Source: Sipunculus nudus
Lineage: Eukaryota > Annelida > Sipuncula > Golfingiida > Sipunculidae
Direction: 5' to 3'
Assembly (NCBI GenBank): GCA_026874595.1
Contig: CM049307.1
Span: 73,384,643-73,448,642, forward strand
Length of the DNA: 64,000 nt
Shown piece after piece: positions 12,201 through 23,501 of the stretch. The position numbers were made by a program, and so were the translations under genes. Position 1 is the stretch's first letter; every line of letters begins with the position of its first letter. Under the pieces are notes generated by a model that saw only the letters and a program-made list of their open reading frames with translations, ran no database searches and was not told the origin of the DNA.

Positions 12201-14565
12201 ATTGCCTTTACATAGAAAGCTCACCTGAAGCCTGCTCTGCATGTGATTTTTAGCTGTTATGCAGTTTTCGTTAAGTTTTAAATAATTAAGGAAATAACAG
12301 ACCTGTTTCCACCGTTTTGTTGATAAAAGATATTGAAATACTGTCACGGTAAAAAGGCTTTCTGACAATATTTACAGGGTGAACATATAAGGCTTATTAG
12401 CGCTCAAGGGCTATCAATGTTGGTCAAAATAATGTTCTGGCCATATGATAGACTGTTCCAACCCAGATAATCTATTTTTAAATTATTCTGTTTTTCATAT
12501 TGTAACATTCCATCATGTTCATTTGTTTTGGCTGTTTCTACATCTGTTTGTGTTGTATTCTTGTTTACTATCATCGGGGTTGACCTCGAGACTGATGATG
12601 CTTCAAGCTCAGGAACCAGCTGACGCTCACAAAAATGTGTACCCTGTCTTTGCTAAACCACTTTGAAATCTGATATTTTCCATAACCATATATTTGATTA
12701 TGCTCTTTCCTTTAAAGTATGGTCAGTTTACTGCTGTCTGTAAATTTACCCACTGTTTCATGGATTTTCTGAGTGGTCCCCCTCATCGTGAAAGTAGGTC
12801 AGAGACATGTTGAAAGAGGCCATTTCACAAGTAACAAGACAATGGTCACGATTTAGTAATATCCATTGCCACCAACAGATTGCAGGACACAACTATGAGT
12901 GGACAGACAATGTTGTTATACCAACATTAAAAAAATACTGGCATCTGAAAAATGACCGGAGTACATCTGTGGTCATTCATGTTTGTTTTTACCGTTATGG
13001 GTTGGGGCAGTCGCCCCTCAAGTAAACAAAGAACACGTGCCGATGCATGGGAGATAAGGCTGTCAATACATTGATCCACTCCTGAGATATAGGCTGTTAT
13101 CACTAAGAAACCTAGCACCATTCTGGCCCTCTGACATTACAGTGTCTATGCCCAGCTTGCTGGCTGTCAGAGTGCTGTTACAACCCATCAGCGAGGAATG
13201 CACTTTTAAGTCTTTATGAGGTTGCAAATATTTTCTTCGTTTCTGACAACGCCTTATGACCTACAGGTACATCGCAATTGATATAAACCAGACTAATTGT
13301 TAGCTTTTTAGTACACTTTTAATACAACACCAATCATGAGCAAGAAAAGTTCCGCTTTAACTTAGCAATTATTGGTAAACCCCTTGGCATGTCTGTAGAA
13401 TTTCAAGCATGCCTCGCACAGGTTACCGGATGTAGCCAACTTTTATGTGAAACAGGCAATGGCTCTTTACATAGAGATGGAGGTTCAGTTTGGGTTGCGA
13501 GTTCACATGTATTCTCTTAGTCTTATGTTAATTCATTATTCGTAGCCTAATGTTCAGTTTATTGGCTGTTTACCATACTATTAATGCAACATGAACACCA
13601 ATCATGAGCAAGAAAAGTTCCGCTTTAACTTAGCAATTATTGGTAAACCCCTTGGCATGTCTGTAGAATTTCAAGCATGCCTCGCACAGGTTACCGGATG
13701 TAGCCAACTTTTATGTGAAACAGGCAATGACTCTTTACATAGAGATGGAGGTTCAGTTTGGGTTGCAAGTTCACATGTATTCTCTTAGTCTTATGTTAAG
13801 TCATTATTCGTAGCCTAATGTTCAGTTTATTGGCTGTTTACCATACTATTAATGCAACATGATGGAGGACTACTGCGATGCATTCTCCCATATTGGTGGA
13901 TCACGACTCAAGTAATAGGCTTACCTGCCAATTATCATTGCCTACTGAATTGGGTTGTCTCGGCTATAAGACACCCAGATTCATATTGCATTAAAAGGAC
14001 TGCAGGTGGCACCACCAGTCTTTGTTACCCACAAGTTCACATGTGAGCTATTTAATTTTACTACAGGGTTTCAGATAGATCAGTCCAAGGGTTTCAAAGG
14101 AAACCTTTATAAAAAAATAATTAAATTTACATGACTATCAAATATACAATTTTATGCCTCTCACTTTATTTGAAATAATTTTTAATATTATTTAATAGCA
14201 ACTTTCACACTTGCAATTATTATTTTAACTTTTATTCATATTTAATTATTTGATGAGTTTGGCACCTGCCGAGATTGAGTGACGAATCAAATGAAATGAC
14301 AAAAAAAAACATTTCCTTGAACATCAACAATACAGCCTCAGAGGGAGAGACGGTGTGACCTTCACGTCATATCCACAAATTCCTTTATTATCGTTCAACT
14401 CACCGTGCTCAATGGGTTGCTGGCGAAGTCATGATTACTGTTTGGATAAATCTTATCATAAGAATATTGACTTTTATAATCTACCGCTAGACATCTATGT
14501 GGAACCGGCTGTTGAAGACGCCCGGACAGGTGCCGAGATGCCGACCATAAACACCTCCTTAGCAT
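204..14565 (-). CDS. MRPL58: MRPL58/ICT1 mitochondrial peptidyl-tRNA hydrolase (six exons)
   Basis: Class-I release-factor-like peptidyl-tRNA hydrolase. In known relatives it is part of the mitoribosome large subunit and rescues stalled mitoribosomes by hydrolysing peptidyl-tRNA without a codon. The assembled CDS is 14565-14404, 7356-7311, 5770-5711, 5071-4989, 1042-873 and 297-204 (162+46+60+83+170+94 = 615 nt, 204 aa; human is 206). All junctions are GT/AG and every phase fits. Residues 1-25 are Arg-rich with no acidic residue, as in a mitochondrial presequence. They are followed by a YKS..YS.DKIYP motif typical of the family, the catalytic GGQ at residues 83-85 inside RSSGPGGQHVNKVNSK, the RFH..SADW segment, and a basic C-terminal tail (about 174-197) that in the family enters the mRNA channel. 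No key residue is missing. Introns hold repeats, including an antisense LINE. Exons and motifs are seen directly; function is by family. Confidence 0.93.
298..872. other. MRPL58 intron 5
   Basis: Flanked by a GT donor and AG acceptor on the minus strand. AT-rich; I see nothing else in it. Short plus-strand open frames at 374 and 607 look like chance. Confidence 0.7.
873..1042 (-). CDS. MRPL58: MRPL58 exon 5
   Basis: A 170-nt exon with acceptor AATTCAG and donor GTACGC (a weaker donor). It encodes the NRITKEGFLIVSSDKTR segment and the QADCMYKIRTII helix, matching 'NRLGELILTS...NLADCLQKIRDMI' in vertebrate ICT1, and ends in an acidic linker. Confidence 0.92.
1587..3737 (+). pseudogene. LINE ORF2 part 1: endonuclease and N-terminal reverse transcriptase
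   Basis: A 716-codon open frame. Residues about 85-110 are a basic Arg-rich stretch. The APE-type endonuclease follows with NVRSL, ALTESWL, RGGGVALYI, GDMNH, LDLFYCN and SDHNMI motifs (the catalytic acid and His signatures of the family). The reverse transcriptase then begins with KKACGPNKISG, LRPVALTS and FIDYSSAFNT. The frame breaks after 'LWILDF' and stops at 3735-3737; the RT continues in another frame from 3724. The start is uncertain because an in-frame Met also lies at 1617. Confidence 0.85.
3724..4287 (+). pseudogene. LINE ORF2 part 2: C-terminal reverse transcriptase
   Basis: Continuation of the reverse transcriptase after a frameshift: GAPQGCVLSAVLF (finger/palm motif), then KYANDTVI, where the second catalytic Asp of YADD is Asn, then NVKKTKEVVFDFRR and NYKYLGCIID. 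It ends in a premature TGA at 4285-4287; coding similarity (FTNISDKLKKQL) continues directly after it. No functional start codon: this is a fragment. Confidence 0.85.
4989..5071 (-). CDS. MRPL58: MRPL58 exon 4
   Basis: An 83-nt exon with acceptor ATTTTCAG and donor GTAAGT. It encodes NSKVEIRFHVSSADWIPAW and nine more residues, matching the family segment that follows GGQ..VNKVNSK. Confidence 0.92.
5072..5710. other. MRPL58 intron 3
   Basis: Bounded by matching splice sites. AT-rich, and I see no other feature in it. Confidence 0.7.
5711..5770 (-). CDS. MRPL58: MRPL58 exon 3, carries the catalytic GGQ
   Basis: A 60-nt exon with acceptor TTTTTTCAG and donor GTATGT. It encodes KLQIQYTRSSGPGGQHVNK, the release-factor GGQ loop that acts in the peptidyl transferase centre. 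The split codons on both sides (AG at the start, G at the end) fit the neighbouring exons. Confidence 0.93.
6240..7085 (+). repeat. Degenerate repeat copies in MRPL58 intron 2
   Basis: Two diverged copies of a unit of roughly 330 bp: 'TCAATTTGATTTTTGGA' occurs at about 6574 and 6898, each followed by 'AAGGTCATGACCCC' about 110 bp on. The first part (6240-6470) resembles 10205-10600 (shared 'AGTCTTGAGTACAAGATGGA'). Short open frames across it are not conserved genes. Confidence 0.6.
7311..7356 (-). CDS. MRPL58: MRPL58 exon 2
   Basis: A 46-nt exon encoding 15 residues (APQSTDEEFSGYIPV) plus one base. The acceptor is a CAG after a pyrimidine-rich stretch; the donor is GTAAGT. It joins the presequence exon to the catalytic domain with matching phase. 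Confidence 0.88.
8106..8203 (+). repeat. Short tandem duplication (about 40 bp, twice)
   Basis: The stretch starting 'ATTCTTGACAGAACCAAACT' and ending 'AAAGTACCCTAGC' occurs twice back to back, essentially identical. Recent local duplication inside MRPL58 intron 1. Confidence 0.85.
8600..9795 (+). mobile_element. Element with GGTGGCGCCACC monomers, copy 1
   Basis: Begins with 'GGGTAGTCGACAAGCGACT' and a 'TGTATCCGCCAAA' motif, then 'GGTGAAGTG.TGCATGGATTG', several 125-150 bp monomers, and ends with 'CGGTCAAAAACATTGTATCC' and 'GTTTTGGCAGATACAATA'. The two ends carry the same motif inverted (TGTATCCGCCAAA / TTTTGGCAGATACA). No transposase is visible, so it is presumably non-autonomous. Same family as 27290, 31510, 48470, 54215 and 57490. 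Confidence 0.75.
9830..10700 (+). repeat. Degenerate dispersed repeat patchwork
   Basis: 9830-10080 resembles 29040-29200 (shared 'ATGGGTAACAGAGACCT', 'GAAGATTCTAGGT') and weakly 34070-34170. 10200-10700 carries diverged copies of 'TGCAGATGG.GCCACC' and 'GTACAAGATGGAG' units related to 6240-6470. No conserved protein. Confidence 0.6.
10820..13100. other. MRPL58 intron 1, unassigned part
   Basis: AT-rich intron sequence with no gene, repeat array or regulatory site that I can support. Confidence 0.6.
13120..13930 (+). repeat. Dispersed repeat with an internal 268-bp tandem duplication
   Basis: The segment from about 13320 ('CACCAATCATGAGCAAGAAA') to about 13587 is repeated almost identically from about 13590 to 13857. 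The whole region, including the part at 13120-13320, is also found as a diverged single copy at 16985-17590. Confidence 0.8.
14404..14565 (-). CDS. MRPL58: MRPL58 exon 1 (coding part)
   Basis: Codons 1-54: ATG at 14565-14563, Arg-rich presequence, then the family motif YKSQYSYDKIYP. It ends in ...AGCACG followed by the donor GTGAGT (14403 downward), phase 0. The ATG chosen is the first in frame and sits directly before the presequence. A GC-box lies about 110 bp upstream. Confidence 0.9.
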
Positions 14566-14676
14566 TTTTCCTTGGTGTCTCAGAAAAAGTTGTAAGTGTA
14601 ACGTATGAGGAAGTGTTTTGAAAATCTAACTGGAATATTACCAGTGCCCTATAAACGAAGCAGGAGTTTTCTTTAA

Positions 14677-14693
14677 CCCCCGCCCGCCCCCGC
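14677..14693 (-). promoter_or_regulatory. GC-box upstream of MRPL58
   Basis: On the minus strand this reads GGGGGCGGGCGGGGG, a strong Sp1/KLF-type box, 112-128 bp upstream of the MRPL58 ATG in a very AT-rich setting. The position suits a TATA-less housekeeping promoter. The role is inferred. Confidence 0.55.
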
Positions 14694-14699
14694 ATTTGT

Positions 14700-16960
14700 C
14701 TTGATTGAATACAAACGTAACTACAATAGAAGTTTATTAAAAATTACTATTTATTTATGGAATGAAATTTTTAATTAACATTTTAAAGTAATTATCTATT
14801 AAAAAAAAGCTATATAGTTAAGAAATTCCCAAGTGATATTGTGATTACAATTTTCCTCAGGCTCAAGTGTTTTGCATTTTTAATTTTCGATTTTCATGGT
14901 GTCTTATAATTTAAATTTCACAATATAAATCATATTTTGCAGTATTTCCTTTAAAAGGGGGTTGGGCCAACTAAATGGTGGTTGCTCTGAGACTGATTCA
15001 TGATAAGGCAAACAAAATAATTTAACAAAGAAAATTTTACTTTTAATTTACTTGTAATTTGATAGTGTCATTAAAATGAGTACATTTTTTTCATGTTTGG
15101 AGCTTAAGCTTAAGTGTAAACCCTAAATGGTTTAAAATAGTTTTTACTCTTAAATATGACCCAACACACAAAGACAGGCATATCTAATGCATTGCCAATA
15201 AAGCAATTAGTTTTCTGAGTCACACATGTACCTCTGTACATTAATGATCTGTGTTTAAAAAACAAAAGTTGTCAGAGATAGGATATGAGCAAAGGAAGAG
15301 ATGATTTTCTTTAGTTGACCTGAGTCATAAGATCTACTGATCATGAAGGTCAAGCTTTTTCTGTGCTCTCTATAGAGTTCAGCCTTTGGTACACCTCTCT
15401 GATAGTATGAATCCTTGTTATGTGCATGTAAATTAAGGTATGTCCTTTCAATTTCTTTTGTGTGTTGCTGCAGGTTTCATATATATTAAAAGAAACCAGA
15501 AGGGCGGTCCCAGAGAATCAGGACCTCCCTCCCCCCCCCCCCCCAACTTTTTCAGCCACCAATGTTCATATTGGCAAAAATTTGTATTCAACTGTATTTA
15601 TAAGGTTATTTTTATTAAGTGGAAATTTACCAAAGGGCCAGATAGGTCATGGGAGCACATATCCAGTGTTTTAACTGCTTGTCCATATGGCAAGTTTTAA
15701 TAGTGAGACAGGTACTAAGGTAGGTCCGCAATCATACATTGTAAACAACATGAGAATTATACATACAGTCACACACAAATTCATACTAGAACAACTACAT
15801 AAATGGAAATTGTTTATTTGAAAGAAACAATGCATATCACTCATGACACATAGACCTCAACAAGATCAGGGACAATCTCATGATTGGTTTAACCTCAGTT
15901 CATATATAATAGAACCTGCAAGTTCTTTGAGGGAGGACTGTTCTGCATTAATTGCAATACAACATATATCAGATCAATAATAAATCTTTTCTGTTACATT
16001 TTACATATAAACAGAAATCAACAAAAGAATGTCAATCATTCTTTTCATTTCTTTTAGGATTTTATTGTCTGAACAGGATAGAATTAATTGTTTGTGCCAA
16101 GTACTGTATCCTTAATTGCATGCTCCTATTTCCATACCTGTTATACCTGTTTATAGTTTTTAACCTTTCTTCAAGGAAATATCTTCCCACTGTAATGCAG
16201 GTCCCACAAACAGACATCAGATCAGAAGTAGAGACACCAATTAGATGTGTCAGGACAGAATTAAACACTTCAGATCTTTACTCTTGCAGTGCAGTTGTGT
16301 GAAATATTTATATTAATTGTACAAGTTGCTGTTATTTCTTTTAAAGAATATTCATTTAATGTTAACAGATAGCAATGAGATAACAGTTTATTTGTGAGAA
16401 TTTAAATGACAAATAAAAGATCAATGAAAAATGTATATTTTTCAAGTCCTAACATCAATGTCAATTCTGGTGGAGACCCATCATGTAATCTGTGTGGTTC
16501 ATGCAGGCACAACTGATGAATTATAAACTAAAAAAAAAGATATCAATGAACATTTAGATAGTTGTGGCCATCATTTTCCATAACAGTGAAGAAATCTTCG
16601 AGAAATAACAAGAAAATAAAGCAAAAAAATAAAACAAAATGGCATATTTAAAAGGTCAGCATTTATCTGCATATGAATTTCCATGAGAAAGAGTATATTA
16701 AGTTCCTCAAACAGATAAACATGCCCATGGCAAAGACCTTATTTAATCATTACTCAAAATGGATAAAACAGCATAAATACGGAATTACTAATTAAGCAAT
16801 ACAAAATTATATTTTTAGAATATTTCATAAGGCAATATTTGAGAATATCTCCCTGGCCTGTATTCCTGAGAAATTCAGGTGACAAAGCATACACGGCAAA
16901 CCAGAAATCTATGAGCCCAAGTTGCAGAGTTTTACAAGCAGTTAACTACAGTGTAATTCC
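14700..16960. other. Intergenic, unassigned
   Basis: AT-rich DNA between MRPL58 and the CapA-like gene. A C-rich run at about 15528-15543 is a homopolymer tract. I see no gene. Confidence 0.5.
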
Positions 16961-16984
16961 CACAGTAGCAGGTTTGAAGGTAGT

Positions 16985-17590
16985 GCCATTTCAGCCCTCT
17001 GATATTAGAGAGTCTTCAACCAGCTTACTGGCCGTCAAAGTGCTTTTACATCCTTCAGCAAGGAATACACTTTAAGGCTCAAGGAACGCACTTTAAGGCT
17101 CAATAAGGATGCAAATATTTTTGTTATTTATGACTCCTCATGACCTACAGGTACACTGTCAATTGACATAAACCAGACCAATCATCAGCTTTTTTAGTGT
17201 ACTTTCTAACAACACTAAATATGAGTGAAAAAAAAAAGTTCGGTTTTAACTCAGCATACTGTTAAATCGCTCTGCATATTTGTTTAATTTCCAACCGCAT
17301 GAACACAAGCATGGCTTGCATGTTCTTCTGGATGCAGCCAATTTGACCGTGATACAAGAAATGAATTGTTACCATAGAGACAGAGTCTCAGTTTAGGTTG
17401 TGAGTACACATGTATTCTCTTGTGTAAATTCATCATTTGTAGCCTTATGTTGAGATATTGGGCTGTTTAACACAATATGAAAGTAACATGAAGACCACTT
17501 GATGCATTCCTCTATATTGGTTGTATCATGACTCAAGTAGGATTACCAGTCCAATTATCAGTGTTTACGGAGTCGGCTTGTCACAGCTAG
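16985..17590 (+). repeat. Diverged second copy of the 13.1 kb repeat
   Basis: Aligns in order with 13125-13930: 'CAGCCCTCTGA', 'TGACCTACAGGTACA', 'ATAAACCAGAC', 'TTCACATGTATTCTCTT'-like and 'CATGACTCAAGTA' blocks. It holds only one copy of the part that is duplicated at 13.3-13.9 kb. Confidence 0.7.
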
Positions 17591-17599
17591 TTTGAAGGT

Positions 17600-20400
17600 T
17601 CATTCTGACTTAAGTTAAAACAGCACACAGATGTAGGAATAAATTTATCAAAATTATATAAATTAAAAAACAGTGTTTGTTCATTATAAAGTTATCATAG
17701 GCTTTAACACATTTATAATGCTGCAGTCTTTCATGGACCATACTGAGCATGTGGAGGTTGTTGTCAGTCACAGTATATGTATGCGGAGTAAAATGACTAA
17801 CCCAGAATAGCTAAAGACTGTTCATGTATGTTCACACAGTGATAAATAACCAAGATAAATCTCAGAGATTGTTCTGGAACAAACTATGTTTAACCTGAGA
17901 TAAATTAATTGAGGTGTATGTGGCCACAGGCACAAATCAAAAGGTCATGCATCAAGAATACAAACTAAACATTCCACAGCCAATTCACATTGTGCTCCCC
18001 ACTCAGTGGTTACACACTGCAGTAATCCCACATCTCCTTGGCTTTAATAACTGCTTTGTATAACAAGACTCTCTGGGTCCCACCACCAGGGTGGGCACAG
18101 AGCAAATATTTATAATCAGACCAATAAGAGCATGGTATTGCATTGTACATCCAGCTCCAAATTTTAAACATGTGCAGGCCCGTAGGCTGGGGGGTTCGGT
18201 GGGTTCGGATGAACCCCCCCCCCCCCCCCCCGAGCATCTTGAGTTCCACCTGACAAATACAGATATGCTATAATCTGGAAAAATTATACAGAACTTTATG
18301 TTTAACCCCTTCTGTCCGGTTCCATGCATGTCCCCACAAGGAAAGACTACATTTCTGTATAAATATTGTTTATAGCGGCCTCTTTTCTTTGGCTCTGTCA
18401 GGGATGTAGATTGCAAGTACAGTTCAAAATGTACTTGTTTTCACCTCCAAAACAAGCTTTAAATAACCTGTTCCCTGCTTGATTCTGATTATAGTCCAGA
18501 ACTGGATGTTTGTTGCCGTGTGAGAGGGGATAAAGAGAAAATTGTTGATTGCCCCCTCTCATGCAAAGTAGCACCCTCTTGTTTCCAGGCCAATGGGTGT
18601 AACTAAGGCCACTTTGTCAATAGAGCACGGGGGTATACGTGCCATGGGATCAAACCAAGCTTGATTCCATAAGAATAATAAATAAAGGAAGAAACCAAAC
18701 AAAAAGATAAAATATATAGAGATTTATAAATGAGCTTATGGAACTTTTCCATTTGTTGGTGTTGTAAAATAAAAGGAGGGCCATGCATATTGCTTCATTA
18801 GTTCAGAAGACTATATGGCGATGATCCACTGTCTGTAGTCGTTCTATCAGCAGTTTGTCTGCCCGTTAGATTAGCATGTTTTTACATTGTTACCTACGGA
18901 TTTGAAATTTTACATACAGTACGATGTACAGAAGTTCTACCAAACCGGAAACGTCAGTGTGCTTTGTTCCTTTGAAAAATTAAACTAAACCAGTTTGCAT
19001 TCAAAACCTATTATAACAATTCAAACTGCCTTTAATAAAAAAAATGATTAGCTTGTATTGTTCTGATTAAGGCAGTTAAAGGCACAGAGCTTTTCATTAT
19101 ATGTTCGATGTATATGAGGAAAATTAAGTCAGTATTGAGTAATTAGAAAAATTTATAGACTGGATCATGTGTTCAGTCGAGAATCTTTTTACTAAAAGAA
19201 TATGTTAAGTGCTTTAGCTGGAGCTCAGTTCATCCAGAAAATAACTACAGTTAATTTAGATTTAAGTATACACCAGAGATCAGGTCAGAAATTTAATGTA
19301 TTTTTAAAGTAATCAACAAAAGTAAAATCACTACCATGAATTTCATCCTATACTTTGACTATTGCATATTGTTTTCTTAATTGTAAGCACAGTTGATTTA
19401 ATTTTAAAATACCATGAAAACATGGATTTAAGCTATTGGTTCTAAAATTCTAAGGCAGTTACCCAAAAAAACTGGTCAGGTAAGGGAGTTTTCAAGGGGG
19501 TAATACTATATAATTTATGCGAAATCCAGATCAGGGAACAGGCCACCTCCACAGTGTACTGGTGGGCAAGCTGGCGATTTGCTATAGATATATGTCGAAG
19601 TGGAGCACACCTGCTGTGTGCCCCTTGCCTGTAGGGAATGAGGAATGACATAATTATCATTTAATATGTTTAATATTAATATGGATTTCATTCACCGAGG
19701 CTCTTTAAGTTTCTTTGATAGTTTTTTTTTTTTTTGGTCAGCTTTTAGGCTATACACCCCCTAAATAGTTCAGTCTACACATTTCATTTATCATACAGTA
19801 TAATGTATATACCTAAATAGTTTGTTTTTATTCGGAAATCGCAGAAGTGCCCTGGATCTTCATTGATCCCTTAAAGTTCCAGCCTCGGCCCAGTTCTATT
19901 CATTTGTCAAAGAATGTTAATATAATTCTGACTCTTTCAGCTTCTAACTGCCTCGCCTGCTGGTCATTTTTTTTTAATTTATGCAAATTTTGAGTATAGC
20001 TAGAAACAACAAACAGTGTCCTCTTTGACACCAAACAATACCCGGTTCATTTCTATCCAAGAATGTTAATTTTCAAGTTATCTGCTTTGAATGTATATCA
20101 AGTTCAAGCAACCTCATTTAACTGTCAGTTAACATGATAATCACTCGAATGAACAGCTACCGGAGAATATCGGATGACTGAGGTGTGAGTTTGACAATGA
20201 ATATGTTTCCTATTCAAATCTGAAATGAAATGGATGTCAATGCACTTTTTTGGAACTGAAATGCCCCTGTTCAGTGTACACGTATATATAGCCGAATCCA
20301 CCTTATGAACATACTTTTGCTGTAGCAGACGCTTGCAAAACGCTTTGGATGGGACGCTCTGAGTACACACAACGAGAAATTAAAAGAAAACCTGTTAAAC
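17600..20400. other. Intergenic, unassigned
   Basis: AT-rich DNA with a poly-C run at about 18207-18231 that generates spurious Gly/Pro-rich open frames on both strands. No supported gene. Confidence 0.5.
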
Positions 20401-20414
20401 CCGAAAACATTGGA

Positions 20415-20455
20415 TATATATATATATATATAGGTGTGTGTGTGTATATATATAC
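20415..20455. repeat. TA/TG microsatellite
   Basis: Simple (TA)n, (TG)n, (TA)n run directly abutting the inverted-repeat element at 20456. Confidence 0.9.
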
Positions 20456-20640
20456 ACAGTGAAACCTTGTTGTGTCGAACTTGCTTAAGTCGAATACCCC
20501 GCTTATGTCGAAGTTACAGACTCGATATTCCGGACAACGCTAGTTAAATTATAACCAAATAAAACCCGCTTGTGTCGAACCTCGGATGTGTCGAAGTTTT
20601 TCGAGGGCCCCTTGACTTCGACACAATGAGGTTTCACTGT
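20456..20640. mobile_element. MITE with ACAGTGAAACC terminal inverted repeats (pogo/Tigger-like)
   Basis: A 185-bp element with near-perfect inverted ends: 'ACAGTGAAACCTTGTTGTGT' at the left and 'ACACAATGAGGTTTCACTGT' at the right. It has internal GTCGAA repeats and no coding capacity. The TIR resembles those of pogo/Tigger MITEs, but the family assignment is from memory. It sits next to TA repeats, so the TA target duplication cannot be read with certainty. Confidence 0.75.
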
Positions 20641-20899
20641 ATACATGTATATAAAGGTTCCACCATCAGTGAAATCAAACCCTCCCACTCAGCAGTCAGC
20701 CTACGGGCCTGATGTGACATCCGCTCTCATTTGTCTGATTACATCAAAATTCTTGGTCCTGTGCCAGAATCGATGTAATTACCAGGCATATTTGGATCTT
20801 AACTATGTACATTGTACATAAACAACCTGGGTGCCAATTTCTCCAAAGGTACTGGTAATATTGATTTATCATTAGTGATTTTTTTTAAATACTGTATTT

Positions 20900-21180
20900 A
20901 TTTTAATTTGGCAACCACTTAAAAATAATTAATTTTCTTCAAGGTAGAGATAATGGAGAAAATATACAAAATATGTTCCAGTTGATCTTTCCATGGTTGA
21001 GAATTGTATCCATGGTATCTTTTAGTATCAGATTAATATGTACACAGCAAGTGGCTGCTACAGCTTGGCAGCTGTGCAAGAACTCAAATGGTTTTGGCAA
21101 CCACTTAAAAATAATTAATTTTCTTCAAGGTCGAGATAATGGGGGAAATATAGAAACTATGTTCCAGTTAATCAAATGAT
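20900..21180 (+). repeat. Duplicated segment of about 80 bp
   Basis: 'TTGGCAACCACTTAAAAATA' and the following bases (through 'ATGTTCCAGTT') occur at 20908 and again at 21093, 185 bp apart, about 93% alike by eye. Confidence 0.8.
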
Positions 21181-21199
21181 TACCCCTGTTTTAACCATG

Positions 21200-23490
21200 C
21201 AGAGCTAAAATGTACATAGTAAAAGAGTATCATAAAAATATAATTTTAAATTGAAAACAATCAAACACTTCTTAATGCCATGGTAGTGCTGACAGACCAT
21301 GACAAGGCTTTATAAATGAAACACAACATATATCATCTAAAAAAATATGAAACATTCATCAAGTATAACATGGTATAACTGAACAAGATATCTGAATCAG
21401 ATAACTATACTGTTATGTTTACAAAAAAGGTCAGGTATAGGCATGCACCACATTCCCACCACAAATCAAAATTATGGAATTGCATAAACAGATGTTGCAT
21501 ACACATATCTCATTCCTGTAAATACTGGCAGTAGTCTATTTCAAGCAGTTTGACTGGTGAAGGGTTCTGTGTGCAACTTCTCAGATGGCAAGTAAAAGGA
21601 TAAAAAAAATAAACATAAACAGGTATCAAAGTAACCTTACACATGTCAGATCATAAAACTGTGTTCGATTTACACAAATTACCACCTCATACCTCCAAAA
21701 ATCACCAGGAACAACAAAGTTAGTCAGTAAATGGATGATAAGTACATAATACTGTTACCAGTAAGCTAATTGTGAAAGGTTTGTATTGTGTATGTATGTA
21801 ATACAGGAAAATTATTGTCTATAATCATGAAAACCAGGCCTGCTGGGTTCACCTAGAAAAACAAACAGAAAGAGAACAGTTGAATTATGTTAACAGAAGT
21901 ATGGACATTTTTTTTTTAAACCGGTTTGCTTTTGGGTAAACAATAACAGAGCTGAGCTGACCATCTGCATAAATAAATAATCCTTTAAAAATTTATTTTT
22001 GCTGGTACTTACTATTTTCTTATCCCCTTAGAATAGAAACAACTATGATTAAGCCATTTTTTTTATTTAAATCCCTTTAATTGAAAGTTAAACCATAATT
22101 TTGTTTTTATATTAACAATTTTCATTACCATGGCAACAAAAGCTCAAAGTCCTTCTGAATCACCAAGTCATCAATTTGACATGCAGTAATTACCAATATA
22201 ACTATGATATATTATTCCTTGTGGAACCCATTTTTAAAATCAACAAACAGAACTCTCATATTATATTATGGTCCACATGACTGAATAATACTGAATCAAG
22301 TCTGGGAAGTCCCTGTTTCAACTTTGACACTATTAAATTAAACAACAATATAAGTTACCAGTCAGGAATTTTCATAGATATCTCCCCTGTTCTGGCAACT
22401 GAGTCCCAGTGGGTTAAAGTGACGAATTCAGTCAATTTTCATGTCCAATTTTCTGCTTATTCTTTTTCCCCTTTCTGACACATTGGTTAATATTTTACCT
22501 TTAATTCTTCCTACATTTACTTGGTATATGCATGGACCTGGGGAGGCCTGGGGGCCTGGGGAGACTTTGAAATATCACATTTAGATAAGCCTAATAGATA
22601 TTACTAATAGCCAGTTGACTATTAGTGGTGTGTCAATAATTTTATTATATCAATGATTGGTCGTTTTCTCTCATAATTCTTTAATTGGTTGGATTTTTAA
22701 CAACTGATAAAAAAACAATTGCGCAAGCACACCAAAGAAGTCATATTTTCCAGATAAAATATTCTAATTCTGTCAGAGATATAAGAAAGATGGGACACAA
22801 AAAAGCAAACAGCATGAAAACTATAACTTGTGCTACAAATAAGTGTCAACAAATTGGCCATAACCTTGATTTTACAGCACAACGTAGAAGTCAGACTGAA
22901 TAAGTACAATTCTATATATCAGATTTCATGGTAATACAGAAAATGCATAGAATAATTGATTAATGATCAATCATCATTTGTTTTCTACCGTTCAATCATT
23001 GGATATGGTTTTACAGCAGATTCCTACCACTACCAATAATTCAACTAAAGAATGAAATATTACAATTCTGAGAATTTTCACATGAGATAAGAACATCATT
23101 AGGTACATCTGAATACATGAACATATCAAGCATCTATACAGGCTGTATTACTCACAGTGCAATATGTGAAGCATGAAACAATCTAAAGTCAAATATTTGT
23201 TGAAGCCCAATACCAGGGGACTATATGTACAATATAAAAATTCACCAATATGACTGACAGATTGGGTTAACAATACAAATAATGTACATCCCTGGATGAA
23301 GTTGTATAGTAATTCATGTCATACGATCAGTCAGAGAATATCTCTTCACATTACAAGATATTGTAATGCATAATGATTTATACCCAAAATCACGGTGAAG
23401 GAAAACAAGGTTCCTGTATCACATAATAGCATAAGGTAAAGTTAGAAACAACGGTACCAGAATGGCAGTATCAATGAAAACAATCAATCT
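21200..23490. other. Downstream flank of the CapA-like gene
   Basis: AT-rich; no coding or RNA gene recognised. The 3' UTR of the CapA-like gene lies in its upper part. Confidence 0.5.
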
Positions 23491-23501
23491 GTTTATGAAG
23501 G

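Noticed and set aside
14355-14621. 88-codon plus-strand open frame
   Set aside because: It is the antisense shadow of MRPL58 exon 1.
18003-18416. 137-codon minus frame with a Gly run
   Set aside because: The Gly run is translated poly-C/G; the rest has no protein-like pattern.
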